DNA of 14,388 nt, from NCBI GenBank assembly GCA_002497345.1, contig DANS01000020.1:254-14641 (forward strand). Direction: 5' to 3'. Positions within the stretch are counted from its first letter, which is position 1, and each line of letters starts with the position of its first letter. The position numbers and the translations under genes are program-made. Below, piece by piece: positions 6,537-13,578 of this stretch. The stretch comes from Thermoproteus sp. UBA157 (GTDB taxonomy: Archaea > Thermoproteota > Thermoprotei > Thermoproteales > Thermoproteaceae). The notes below the pieces were generated by a model, which was not told the origin of the DNA, searched no databases, and worked only from the letters and a program-made list of their open reading frames with translations.

Positions 6537-6542
6537 TTTATA
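6536..6542 (+). promoter_or_regulatory. TATA box for the OCD/AlaDH-family gene
   Basis: ATTTATA, centred about 25 bases before the ATG at 6564, touching the stop codon of the 58-residue gene. It predicts a separate leaderless transcript for the enzyme. Confidence 0.6.
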
Positions 6543-6563
6543 ACCCCCCGCCGCGATGGCCAT

Positions 6564-7427
6564 ATGATCTTCGTGCAAGACGTCGACGAGCTGGTAAATG
6601 CGGCGGAGCTCGTCGAGGACATAGCGGCGGCGCTGAGGGCGAGGAAGCAAGTGTTGCCGCGCAGAGCCTTGGAATTCGGCGGCGTTTGGTTCGCTCCGAT
6701 GGCCGCCTACGTGGAGGGGATGGGCATCGGCGCTAAGCTCGTCGGCATATACCCCCGCGCGCAGCCGCCCGTCAAGGCGTTGGCGGCGCTCATAGATGCC
6801 GAGACGGGGGAGCCTCTCGTCTTGGCGGACGGAACTAGGCTCACGGCTTGGAGGACCGCTGCCGCGAGCGCCTTGGCCGCGAGATTGCTGGGGACCTCGC
6901 CCGAGGTCCTCGGCGTTATCGGAGCCGGCCTACAAGCCGAGTACCACATAAGGGTGTTCAGGGAGTTGTTCAAGCCGCCGCGGGTGCTCGTGTACAGCAG
7001 ATCGCGCGCAAAGGAGCTCGCCGCTAGGCTGGGGGCCGAGGCCGCCGGCTTGGAGGAGGCGCTGAAAGCCGACGTGGTGATAGCAGCGACGAACAGCCGC
7101 GAGCCTGTGGTGAGAGGCTCCGAGCTGAGGAGAGGCGCCCTCGTGATCTCGGTGGGAGCTCCGAGACCTGTCCGCGAGCTCGACGACGTGGTCAAGGCTA
7201 GGGCCAAATGCGCCGTTGTCGACAGCCCGGAGGCGCCCGAGGAGACGGACGACGCTATGGGCGTGGAGCTGGCGTTGCTGGAGGACCTAGTGGTGGGCAA
7301 GGCCGTTTGTCGCAGAGGCGATGTGATGCTCTACAAGTCGGTAGGCTACGCCCCCTTCGACGTCGCCGCTTTGTACCACTTGTACAAGAGGGTCCGCGGT
7401 CAGCTCGTCTCTTCCTCGCATCATTGA
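6564..7427 (+). CDS. ornithine cyclodeaminase / alanine dehydrogenase / mu-crystallin family enzyme
   Basis: 287 residues, ATG start. This NAD(P)-dependent family contains ornithine cyclodeaminase, archaeal alanine dehydrogenase and ketimine reductases. The substrate-side lysine is K58 in MGIGAKLVGIYP; the hallmark LADGTRLTAWRTAAASALAA follows at 88-107; the Rossmann loop is G120-A-G122-L-Q-A125. The stretch SVGAPRPVRELD (196-207) aligns with the GADxPGKxEL motif of cyclodeaminases but lacks its aspartate, so ornithine cyclodeamination is unlikely; alanine dehydrogenase-like or imine-reducing activity fits better, as inference. It is shorter than typical members (about 310-350), mainly from a compact N-terminus. 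It has its own promoter and no obvious pathway partner nearby. Confidence 0.85.
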   Translation: MIFVQDVDELVNAAELVEDIAAALRARKQVLPRRALEFGGVWFAPMAAYVEGMGIGAKLVGIYPRAQPPVKALAALIDAETGEPLVLADGTRLTAWRTAAASALAARLLGTSPEVLGVIGAGLQAEYHIRVFRELFKPPRVLVYSRSRAKELAARLGAEAAGLEEALKADVVIAATNSREPVVRGSELRRGALVISVGAPRPVRELDDVVKARAKCAVVDSPEAPEETDDAMGVELALLEDLVVGKAVCRRGDVMLYKSVGYAPFDVAALYHLYKRVRGQLVSSSHH

Positions 7428-7485
7428 TCCATCCATCGACCCTGTCATCACCAATCATCTCCAAACGATCATCTTAAATACAATT

Positions 7486-7506
7486 CGATATATAACCGAT
7501 ATATAA
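7486..7506 (+). repeat. tandem 10-base direct repeat, 11-base period
   Basis: CGATATATAA occurs at 7486-7495 and again at 7497-7506, one base apart, so the copies repeat every 11 bases, about one helical turn. The pair sits 83-103 bases before the radical SAM start in an AT-rich spacer. It could be an operator site; chance in AT-rich DNA is the alternative, though the CG dinucleotide is kept in both copies. Confidence 0.6.
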
Positions 7507-7513
7507 AAATATA

Positions 7514-7526
7514 TTTTTTCTTCTTT
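7514..7526 (+). terminator. T-rich transcription terminator for the OCD/AlaDH-family gene
   Basis: A pyrimidine run TTTTTTCTTCTTT on the sense strand, about 87 bases after the stop at 7427. Archaeal RNA polymerase typically terminates at such T-rich runs without needing a hairpin. No other clear terminator lies between 7428 and 7588. Confidence 0.4.
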
Positions 7527-7558
7527 ATAAACTTTTGAAATCCCGCCGCGGTCATAAC

Positions 7559-7568
7559 GTTTATTAAT
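7559..7568 (+). promoter_or_regulatory. TATA box for the radical SAM gene
   Basis: GTTTATTAAT, centred about 26 bases before the ATG at 7589. Spacing again predicts a leaderless message. Confidence 0.55.
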
Positions 7569-7588
7569 GGGAAACCAGAAGAATTATA

Positions 7589-9223
7589 ATGCCGTGGGAG
7601 TTCGTTCTCACGGCCGATAGATCCTCCTTCACAGATTATGGCGGCAACTCCTCGATGGGCTACGTCGCCTGCATGCCGGCGAGGCTCGTCCCTCGCCTTT
7701 TCATGGACAAGTTCTTCACCCCTCCCGTCAAGGCCGACAGGGAGGGGAGGGCCCTCTACGCGCCCTACGCCTTGAGGAAGGTGGAGGCCATCCTCGTAAA
7801 CGCCGGCTATAAGGACGTGGCCGTGGTCCCTCCCGAGCGCTTAGAGCGCGCGGTGGGGCCCAAGACCAAGCTGGTCGGCGTCAGCGCCGGGCACGACCCC
7901 TACGGCCTCTCGCCGGTCAGCACATTCTTGACGACTATTCTGGGCGGCGGGGAGACTTGGACGGCCCGCTTTTTCAGAGAGCTGGGCGAGAGGGTGGAGA
8001 GGCTCAAGGAGAAATACGGCTTCAAGGTCATCGTGGGGGGCCCCGGCGTTGAGCAGTTGATGAGGGCCGGCAGGCCCAAGTGGGCCGACGTGATATTCAT
8101 AGAGGACGTGGAGGTCACGCTCCCCAAGTGGCTCCCCAAGATACTCGCCGGCGAGGAGGTCCCGCCGGTCATCAGACCGGGCGTCAACGAGTACCCCGCG
8201 GCCGAGGACATACCAGCGATAATAAACCCGGCACGTCTGGGCGAGGTCCAGATAACGAGGGGGTGCCCCAGGGGGTGCCAGTTCTGCTCCATCACGCCTG
8301 TGACCTTCCGCTCCATACCCATATCGACTGTGGTCAAGGAGGTCGAGGTGAACTTGCGGGCGGGCTGGACGCAAGCGGATTTGATAACCGACGACGTCTT
8401 GCTCTACGGCACATCGCCCTATGGCCCCAACAGGCTCAGGGTCAACCACGACGCGATAGTGAAGCTTTACGAGGCCATAAGATCGGTCGAGGTCGACGGC
8501 AGGAGGGTGCGGCACATATTCTTCAGCCACGTCTCGGCGGCGCCTGTCGTCGAGTCGCCCAAGACCGTCAAGGCAATAGCAGAGCTCAGCGGCTTCGGGC
8601 CTGACAAGGGCGACACGCCCGTAATAGGGCTGGAGACGGGGAGCATAAGGATCCTCAACAAATACATGAGGAACAAGGCGTATCCCTACCCGCCCGAGAA
8701 GTGGCACGACGTGATACTCGAGGCCACCGTAATTCTCAACGAGAACTACATCTACCCCGCCTACACGATGACCATAGGCTATCCCGACGAAACGGAGGAG
8801 GACATAAAACAGACGCTCGAGATAGTCGAGAAGATAGTCGACCACGACTTAGTGGCTTGGGTCTTCCCGCTCCCCGTAATACCCATGTACACGTCGGCTC
8901 TTAGACATCTGAGACATCCCACGCTGGATTATCTGCCGGAGGGCTTCTGGGATATCCTATACGTCAGCTGGCGGTACAACCTCAAGGTCACGAGAAGGCT
9001 GGCGCCTATATTGCTCCAGAACTCCCGCAACAAGATCGTGAGCAAGATCTTGAACTACATGATAGACAAGATCTTCAACTCCATTGATTGGATGTTCCAA
9101 CAGCTCAAGGAGACGAGGGGGAGGTCCTCGCTGGCGTTATCGCCCATCCATCTGGACAACGCCTTGGGGGTCCTCAAGGCCATCTACTGGCTGACCAGGA
9201 TATCCTTCGGCGTTAAGGAGTGA
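7589..9223 (+). CDS. radical SAM protein with N-terminal B12-binding-like domain
   Basis: 544 residues, ATG start. The radical SAM 4Fe-4S motif is C226-x3-C230-x2-C233 (RGCPRGCQFCSI). Residues ~1-190 resemble a cobalamin-binding Rossmann domain, ending in KVIVGGPGVEQ, but the canonical DxHxxG cobalamin ligand motif is not seen; the nearest match is SAGHDPYG at ~99-106. After the cluster motif come the expected barrel elements (LITDDVLLYG, GLETGSIRILNKYM) and a ~100-residue helical C-terminus rich in basic residues. Members of this broad class methylate, couple or rearrange unactivated carbons in cofactors, lipids and RNA. The substrate is unknown. It stands alone with its own promoter and overlaps nreA tail to tail by 11 bases. 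Confidence 0.88.
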   Translation: MPWEFVLTADRSSFTDYGGNSSMGYVACMPARLVPRLFMDKFFTPPVKADREGRALYAPYALRKVEAILVNAGYKDVAVVPPERLERAVGPKTKLVGVSAGHDPYGLSPVSTFLTTILGGGETWTARFFRELGERVERLKEKYGFKVIVGGPGVEQLMRAGRPKWADVIFIEDVEVTLPKWLPKILAGEEVPPVIRPGVNEYPAAEDIPAIINPARLGEVQITRGCPRGCQFCSITPVTFRSIPISTVVKEVEVNLRAGWTQADLITDDVLLYGTSPYGPNRLRVNHDAIVKLYEAIRSVEVDGRRVRHIFFSHVSAAPVVESPKTVKAIAELSGFGPDKGDTPVIGLETGSIRILNKYMRNKAYPYPPEKWHDVILEATVILNENYIYPAYTMTIGYPDETEEDIKQTLEIVEKIVDHDLVAWVFPLPVIPMYTSALRHLRHPTLDYLPEGFWDILYVSWRYNLKVTRRLAPILLQNSRNKIVSKILNYMIDKIFNSIDWMFQQLKETRGRSSLALSPIHLDNALGVLKAIYWLTRISFGVKE

Positions 9224-10355
9224 GGAACTCGTCCAGCATCTTCGGCGTTTTGATTAACGAGAGGGGGTCCTTCCCCACTAAGACGACGTATTTCCCGTAC
9301 TCCTCGTCGAGAGGCCTCAGCTCAATGCGGCGCAAGGTCTCTCTGATTTGCCAATTGCCGACCGATACGTAGTACCTCTCGCCTATCCATCGGACTATTG
9401 AGACCATCCCCCTTTTGCCCATCGACGCCAGCTTCTCGAGGAGGGCCAGCCTGGCCGCCTCGTACCCCCCGTCCATGGTGCTCCTCCTGCCCCTGGGATC
9501 CTCCACCACCTCTATCTCGGCGACTTTCCCGCCGTAAATCCACCTCTCTAGGTAGAAGAAGCGCAGAGGGCCAGGCGCCACGACCACGAGGTAGCGGTTG
9601 TCGAGATATTCGGCGTAGCCGTAGAGGGTCTCGGAGACCTCCGGCATGTACCTAACTCTCTCAGCTATGGAGTCGCCTATGGCCATGTCGACTGCCGTAA
9701 TGCTCCAACGAGTGGGGACCAGCCTCCTCCTGTGCCGGGCGCCCAACAAGCCGAGGGCGAAGGCTCTCTGTATGGTGTATAGATCGACGCCCTTTCTGTA
9801 GAGCTCCACGGCGGCCTCTCCCGCGTTTACATCGTCCGATATTATCTTGTCGAGCGCCCTCGGCACCGCCGGATTGCCGTCCACCCTCAAGGCCTCGAGG
9901 GGCGCCCTGGGGCCCATGGGCTTCTCCCTCAAGTCGAACTTGAGGATCTCGACGGGCTTCTTGGCGAGGCGCATCTCGACGTCTACGGGCCTTTCGGAGA
10001 CGGCGAGGAGCGGGAGCTCCCCCAGCTCCCAAGGTCTCGACGATTGCTTGAAGCCGAAAGCCATGTAGCTCCTGAGCCTCAATATCTCCTCGAGGTCCTT
10101 GCCCCAAAGCAGCTTGGGGTCGTCGTAGGCCCTCGCCTCCTCCCCCGTAACTTCGGGCGGCTCCCCTATGTATACCCTCACGCGAGGCCACCCGGCTTCG
10201 CCGACCACAGCGCTGGGGGGCGTTGCGCCGAAAATCTCCCGCCCCTTGATTTTGAACAAGGACGACTTTATCGCGTTTATCCGCTCTAAGATGGGACATC
10301 TGGGCAAGCCGCACAACATCTTCCTGCCCTGGCATTTGGCGCAGATCGAATACAT
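9213..10355 (-). CDS. nreA: archaeal DNA repair protein NreA
   Basis: 380 residues, ATG start set by the TATA box at 10378-10386. Nre proteins are archaeal; studies in Archaeoglobus and Haloferax linked them to PCNA binding and to tolerance of mitomycin C damage. The N-terminal zinc-finger pattern is intact: C5-x2-C8-x6-C15-x4-C20 (CAKCQGRKMLCGLPRC). The family core follows, including SRPWELGELP (106-115) and the very characteristic PTRWSITAVD (214-223). The usual C-terminal PCNA-interacting motif is degenerate: residues 371-378 read PKMLDEFL, matching the hydrophobic positions of QxxLxxFF but lacking the glutamine. It appears monocistronic and converges with the radical SAM gene. Confidence 0.92.
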   Translation of the reverse strand: MYSICAKCQGRKMLCGLPRCPILERINAIKSSLFKIKGREIFGATPPSAVVGEAGWPRVRVYIGEPPEVTGEEARAYDDPKLLWGKDLEEILRLRSYMAFGFKQSSRPWELGELPLLAVSERPVDVEMRLAKKPVEILKFDLREKPMGPRAPLEALRVDGNPAVPRALDKIISDDVNAGEAAVELYRKGVDLYTIQRAFALGLLGARHRRRLVPTRWSITAVDMAIGDSIAERVRYMPEVSETLYGYAEYLDNRYLVVVAPGPLRFFYLERWIYGGKVAEIEVVEDPRGRRSTMDGGYEAARLALLEKLASMGKRGMVSIVRWIGERYYVSVGNWQIRETLRRIELRPLDEEYGKYVVLVGKDPLSLIKTPKMLDEFLTP

Positions 10356-10377
10356 CTAGCCCCCGCCGCGGCTCCAG

Positions 10378-10386
10378 AATAAAAAC
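10378..10386 (-). promoter_or_regulatory. TATA box for nreA
   Basis: Minus strand TTTTTATTC, centred about 27 bases before the ATG at 10355. Between it and the start lies GC-rich sequence with no Shine-Dalgarno site. Confidence 0.55.
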
Positions 10387-10430
10387 CTCTCGTTTTGACT
10401 CACCTAGGCCGACGCCGCTTAGTTTGATGA

Positions 10431-10639
10431 ACTCCTCCTAGCCAGAACTCGGCCGCGCAGACGACAACCGCCGCGGCTAGGGGCGCCGCGAGGGGGAGAG
10501 GCGGCTTCGGCCCGCTCGGTGGCACTCCCTCGCGCCCGACCCCCGCATAGCGGCGTTAGCCGCGCTGGCGGCTCTCGCCGTGAACTTAGTCGGAGCCCTC
10601 GCCGTTAGAGGGAGTAGGTCGACGCGTCTAGATGCGTAA
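10431..10639 (+). pseudogene. possible decayed C-terminal end of a surface protein
   Basis: This lies in the 325-base gap between nreA and the surface-protein gene (10356-10680), which holds two promoters and otherwise no intact gene. One plus frame, open from 10431, encodes a Ser/Thr/Ala then Gly-rich stretch (SQNSAAQTTTAAARG, then GGTPSRPTP) and stops at 10548-10550. Another, continuing to TAA 10637-10639, encodes a hydrophobic segment IAALAALAALAVNLVGALAV plus a basic tail. They would join as stalk, membrane anchor and tail if the C-run at 10540-10544 had one more C. Against this: GC-rich DNA opens frames by chance, no start is visible, and the minus strand (10525-10400) also encodes a hydrophobic peptide with tail TKRRRPR. 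Treat as tentative. Confidence 0.25.
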
Positions 10640-10652
10640 TCACTTGGTCAGC

Positions 10653-10660
10653 TTTTTATA
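10653..10660 (+). promoter_or_regulatory. TATA box for the surface-protein/ABC ATPase pair
   Basis: TTTTTATA, centred about 24 bases before the ATG at 10681. It is the only promoter seen for the overlapping two-gene unit. Confidence 0.6.
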
Positions 10661-10680
10661 GACCCCTAGAGCTGGGGCTC

Positions 10681-12795
10681 ATGAACAAGGCGGTCCTCAT
10701 CTTGATCGCGACGCTCCTCATGTCGTACGGAGCTCTGGCAGCGCATCCTACTATACAGATAAACTCGGCCGGCTCAACCGGCGGCGATTGCTCCGCGCTT
10801 CAGCTAACCCTCCTCAACGCCCAGTGGACGACGCTCCCTCAGTATGACGGGAGCTCGGCCGTCCTCGCGCTTACTTTCTACTCCTCTTGTACCTACCACG
10901 CCGTTACGTTCGCGCTACAGCCCCAATGCCCTTACGCGGCGCCGGGCCAGCCCTCCTTCGTCCAGACCATAGCAGCCAACTCGATATTCACGGTTCAGAT
11001 GCAACTCTACGCAAACAAGCTAAACGTCACGTGTCCCCTGAATGTGATCGTTGATGCCCAATACGGAGCCGACTTCAGCCACGTCTTAGACGCAACAGGC
11101 GTCTACTCCCTCACAGCCTTCATCCCGCCCTATCCTGTGTTCTCAGCCTCGCTCCAGGGAGCGGCATACGTGGGCCTTCCCGGCGAGCTCTCGTTGCAGA
11201 TCTCCGATCCATACTCCTTCCCGGCCCAGATATCCGTCTCGGGCCAATCCGTGGCCGTGCTCTCGCCCACGGCGCCCGTCGCTCTGCAGAACAGCTCCTC
11301 CATACCGATAGCCGTCGTGCCCTATTCGACGTCGGCTACCCTCGTCGTAACGATAAGGAGCCAAGACTACTTGGGCGAGCCGGTCTCGTATACCTACACC
11401 CTTCCCATCCCGGTCGTCCAGCCGCCCCCTCCCACGATCTCGATCTCGCCGGACGTGTTGTACCAAGGCCGGGCCAATCAAGTCGTCCTCACCGTCAATG
11501 TGCCCTTCAAGGCTAACGGCACGGCCGTGGTGTCTATATCCGGCGCCTCGTCGCCCACTGCCCCCGTGACGGTGCCCATAAATAACGGCATTGGGACGGC
11601 CGAGTTGTCCATAACTCCGTTTGGATCCACCGTTATCTTCCAAGCGTACGTGACCTATGCAGTGCAGGGCTTTCAGCAATCGGCGCAAATCTCGGCCACA
11701 GTCGAAGCCGTTCAGCCTACGTCGGCGCTCGCCGACCTCTCCGTATCGCCCCAGATGCTCATAGCAAACGCCGCCAACAACGTCACCATAACGATAATAG
11801 CTCCCGGCAATTTCAGCGCGGCCATCACAGTGTCGGGCGCCTCGGCGAGCGTGCCCATGCCCGCGTATGTATCCGGCGCGGGCAAGGCAACATATTCGCT
11901 GGTGTTGTACCCCACATCTCAACAAGTGACCATCTCAGCGACCGTGCAGACCTCCGCCGGTATTGAGCAATATACGGCGAACCTCCCCGTGATTTCGTCC
12001 AACATATTCCTCGTCGCGCCGGTCCCCACGTCGGTGGAGGCCGGCGGCAACAGAACAGTCGTGGTGAAGCTGGTGAACCAAGGCAATGTGCCCGTCGAGA
12101 AGGGCGTGTTGGTCGTGGCGCCCGCCTCGGGCTCGCCCGCGCTTATGGGAACCGTCGTCTATAACTTCTCGTCGCTCCCGCCTCTGGGCTACGTCGAGGT
12201 GCCCATAAGCTTCGTGGTGCCGGCGGGACAGACGGGCTCGCTTCCGTTTCAGTACACGGTGTATTACATAACGCCTCTCGGCTCCGGGCAAGCCCAAGGC
12301 TTATTCTACGTTCAATCCTTCCAGCGGCCCTCCCTATTGATCTCGTCCGTCACGGTCACGCCGCAGAGGCCCCAGTTGGGCCAGCCGCTCTTCATATCTG
12401 CGACTATCATAAACAACGGCTTCGTGCCCGTCAACAACTTGCAGGTATCGCTTGAGGCGCCCCAAGGGCTGATCCCAATAGCCTCGGCCTTGAACTACAT
12501 TGGCAACTTGTCGCCGCAACAATCGCAGACGGCCACCTTCTCGCTCAACGCCACTAAGCCCGGCAGATACAACGTGACCTTGGTAGTATCGTATCAGGAC
12601 CAATACGGGAACGTATACTCGGAGACCGTCCAGCTGCCCGTGATAGTCGGCGGTAACATTACGAATCTCGCGGGCGGTTTCACGACAGCTCGGCCGACCC
12701 CGAGCGCCGATTTGTCGACAACGCTGGCTACGATCGCGGTCGTCGTGGTGGCCGCCGTGTTGGTAGCGATAGGAGTATGGCGGAGGAGGAAGTAA
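10681..12795 (+). CDS. secreted, membrane-anchored Ig/CARDB-like surface protein
   Basis: 704 residues, ATG start set by the TATA box at 10653-10660. A signal peptide is evident (basic MNK, hydrophobic 4-20, likely cut near ALAA/HP), and a C-terminal anchor at ~681-700 (VVVVAAVLVAIGVW) is followed by RRRK, so the body is outside the cell. Residues ~25-120 hold the only four cysteines (C37, C70, C83, C118), probably two disulfides. The rest is Ser/Thr/Val/Pro-rich beta sequence divisible into several Ig-like or CARDB-like domains, with a PPPP linker near 255, a linker near 440, and repeated VTVxPxxPQLGQPLFISATIINNG-like CARDB phrasing in the last third. About ten N-x-S/T sequons suggest heavy glycosylation. 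The overlapping ABC ATPase gene suggests a role as the extracytoplasmic part of a transport or mechanotransmission complex. Confidence 0.8.
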   Translation: MNKAVLILIATLLMSYGALAAHPTIQINSAGSTGGDCSALQLTLLNAQWTTLPQYDGSSAVLALTFYSSCTYHAVTFALQPQCPYAAPGQPSFVQTIAANSIFTVQMQLYANKLNVTCPLNVIVDAQYGADFSHVLDATGVYSLTAFIPPYPVFSASLQGAAYVGLPGELSLQISDPYSFPAQISVSGQSVAVLSPTAPVALQNSSSIPIAVVPYSTSATLVVTIRSQDYLGEPVSYTYTLPIPVVQPPPPTISISPDVLYQGRANQVVLTVNVPFKANGTAVVSISGASSPTAPVTVPINNGIGTAELSITPFGSTVIFQAYVTYAVQGFQQSAQISATVEAVQPTSALADLSVSPQMLIANAANNVTITIIAPGNFSAAITVSGASASVPMPAYVSGAGKATYSLVLYPTSQQVTISATVQTSAGIEQYTANLPVISSNIFLVAPVPTSVEAGGNRTVVVKLVNQGNVPVEKGVLVVAPASGSPALMGTVVYNFSSLPPLGYVEVPISFVVPAGQTGSLPFQYTVYYITPLGSGQAQGLFYVQSFQRPSLLISSVTVTPQRPQLGQPLFISATIINNGFVPVNNLQVSLEAPQGLIPIASALNYIGNLSPQQSQTATFSLNATKPGRYNVTLVVSYQDQYGNVYSETVQLPVIVGGNITNLAGGFTTARPTPSADLSTTLATIAVVVVAAVLVAIGVWRRRK

Positions 12796-13463
12796 AGTTG
12801 ATAGATGTCTATAAGTTCTACGGGAGCTACCAGGCCTTAAGGGGCATCACATACTCGATCCCCCGGGGTATTTTTCAATGCGTCGTGGGGCCCTCGGGCA
12901 GCGGAAAGACGACCCTCCTCCACATAATTGGAGGCATCGATAGGCCCACTAAAGGCGAGGTCTGGGTAGCCGGCGTGAGGCTGAACGATCTAAACGACGA
13001 CCAGCTGGCCGAGTTCAGGAACAAGAACGTGGGTTTCGTCTTCCAAATGTTCTACCTAATACCTAGGATGACGGTGTTGGAGAACGTGGAACTCCCCCTC
13101 ATATTACGCGGCGTGCCTAAACCCAAAAGGCGCGAGGCGGCGATAGAAGCGCTTAGGCTGGCCGGGCTCGATCGGGCTGATTACTACAACAAAAAACCAA
13201 CGCAGTTATCGGGAGGCGAGCAACAGAGAGTCGCCATAGCCCGCGCCATAGTCACGAGGCCGCGCCTCCTCCTAGCCGACGAGCCCACGGGCAATCTCGA
13301 CAGCGCTACGGCGAAGGTCGTCATGAATACGTTCGTCAAGCTGAAGAGGGAGCTCGGCATCACCGTGGTCATGGTCACCCACAACATGGAGCTGTTGAGC
13401 TACTGCGATCGCTACGTCCGGATCAGAGACGGGCAAATCGTGGAGGAGGCCATCAGCGCCTAG
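12777..13463 (+). CDS. MacB/LolD-type ABC transporter ATP-binding protein
   Basis: 228 residues, ATG start overlapping the surface-protein gene by 19 bases. All ABC ATPase motifs are intact: Walker A GPSGSGKTT (38-46, K44), Q-loop FVFQMFYLIPRMTVLENV, signature LSGGEQQ (144-150), Walker B LLLADEP (D168, catalytic E169), D-loop NLD and H-loop H202 in VTHN. The Q-loop sequence, the LIPRMTVLENVELPL phrase and the length match the MacB/LolD/FtsE group, whose members drive conformational change in FtsX-type membrane proteins rather than bulk transport. No permease is encoded beside it. An alternative TTG at 12798 has a better Shine-Dalgarno (GGAGGA) but would remove the first beta-strand, so ATG is preferred. 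Confidence 0.9.
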   Translation: MAEEEVKLIDVYKFYGSYQALRGITYSIPRGIFQCVVGPSGSGKTTLLHIIGGIDRPTKGEVWVAGVRLNDLNDDQLAEFRNKNVGFVFQMFYLIPRMTVLENVELPLILRGVPKPKRREAAIEALRLAGLDRADYYNKKPTQLSGGEQQRVAIARAIVTRPRLLLADEPTGNLDSATAKVVMNTFVKLKRELGITVVMVTHNMELLSYCDRYVRIRDGQIVEEAISA

Positions 13464-13578
13464 AGACGCCTAGTTTGGCCAGCTCCTCGGCCACAAGCTC
13501 CCTAAGCAACTGGACAAGCCCCTCCGCGTTGGCTCCGTTTGGAAACCCCTCTTCATCTAGGGGAATATGAAACCACAT
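13453..13578 (-). pseudogene. short leftward coding remnant or small gene (41 residues)
   Basis: From an ATG at 13578 the product begins MWFHIPLDEEGFPNGANAEG and continues as an amphipathic helix (LVQLLRELVAEELAKLGV) to a TGA at 13455-13453, inside the ABC gene end (11-base tail-to-tail overlap). The frame stays open upstream to a TAG at 13620-13618, adding in-frame GTG 13596 and readable sequence (LNSVLWSG). AGG arginines and GAG/GCC codons match genome usage, so it looks like true coding. No TATA box lies at the right distance from any start. I read it as the surviving C-terminus of a decayed gene; a genuine small protein is possible. Family not recognised. Confidence 0.4.

Noticed and set aside
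7841..8845. Long open frame on the minus strand across the radical SAM gene
   Set aside because: It is the complement of a clear family gene with intact motifs, has no promoter, and its translation is low-complexity Arg/Leu/Asp-rich as expected for the antisense of GC-rich coding DNA.
11143..11925. Minus-strand open frame within the surface-protein gene
   Set aside because: Composition is Gly/Arg/His-rich shadow sequence; the plus strand has a signal peptide, anchor and promoter that explain the region.
12798..13463. Alternative TTG start for the ABC ATPase with a good Shine-Dalgarno site
   Set aside because: It would drop the first residues of the beta-strand that normally precedes the YKFYG motif in this family; the ATG at 12777 gives a normal N-terminus.
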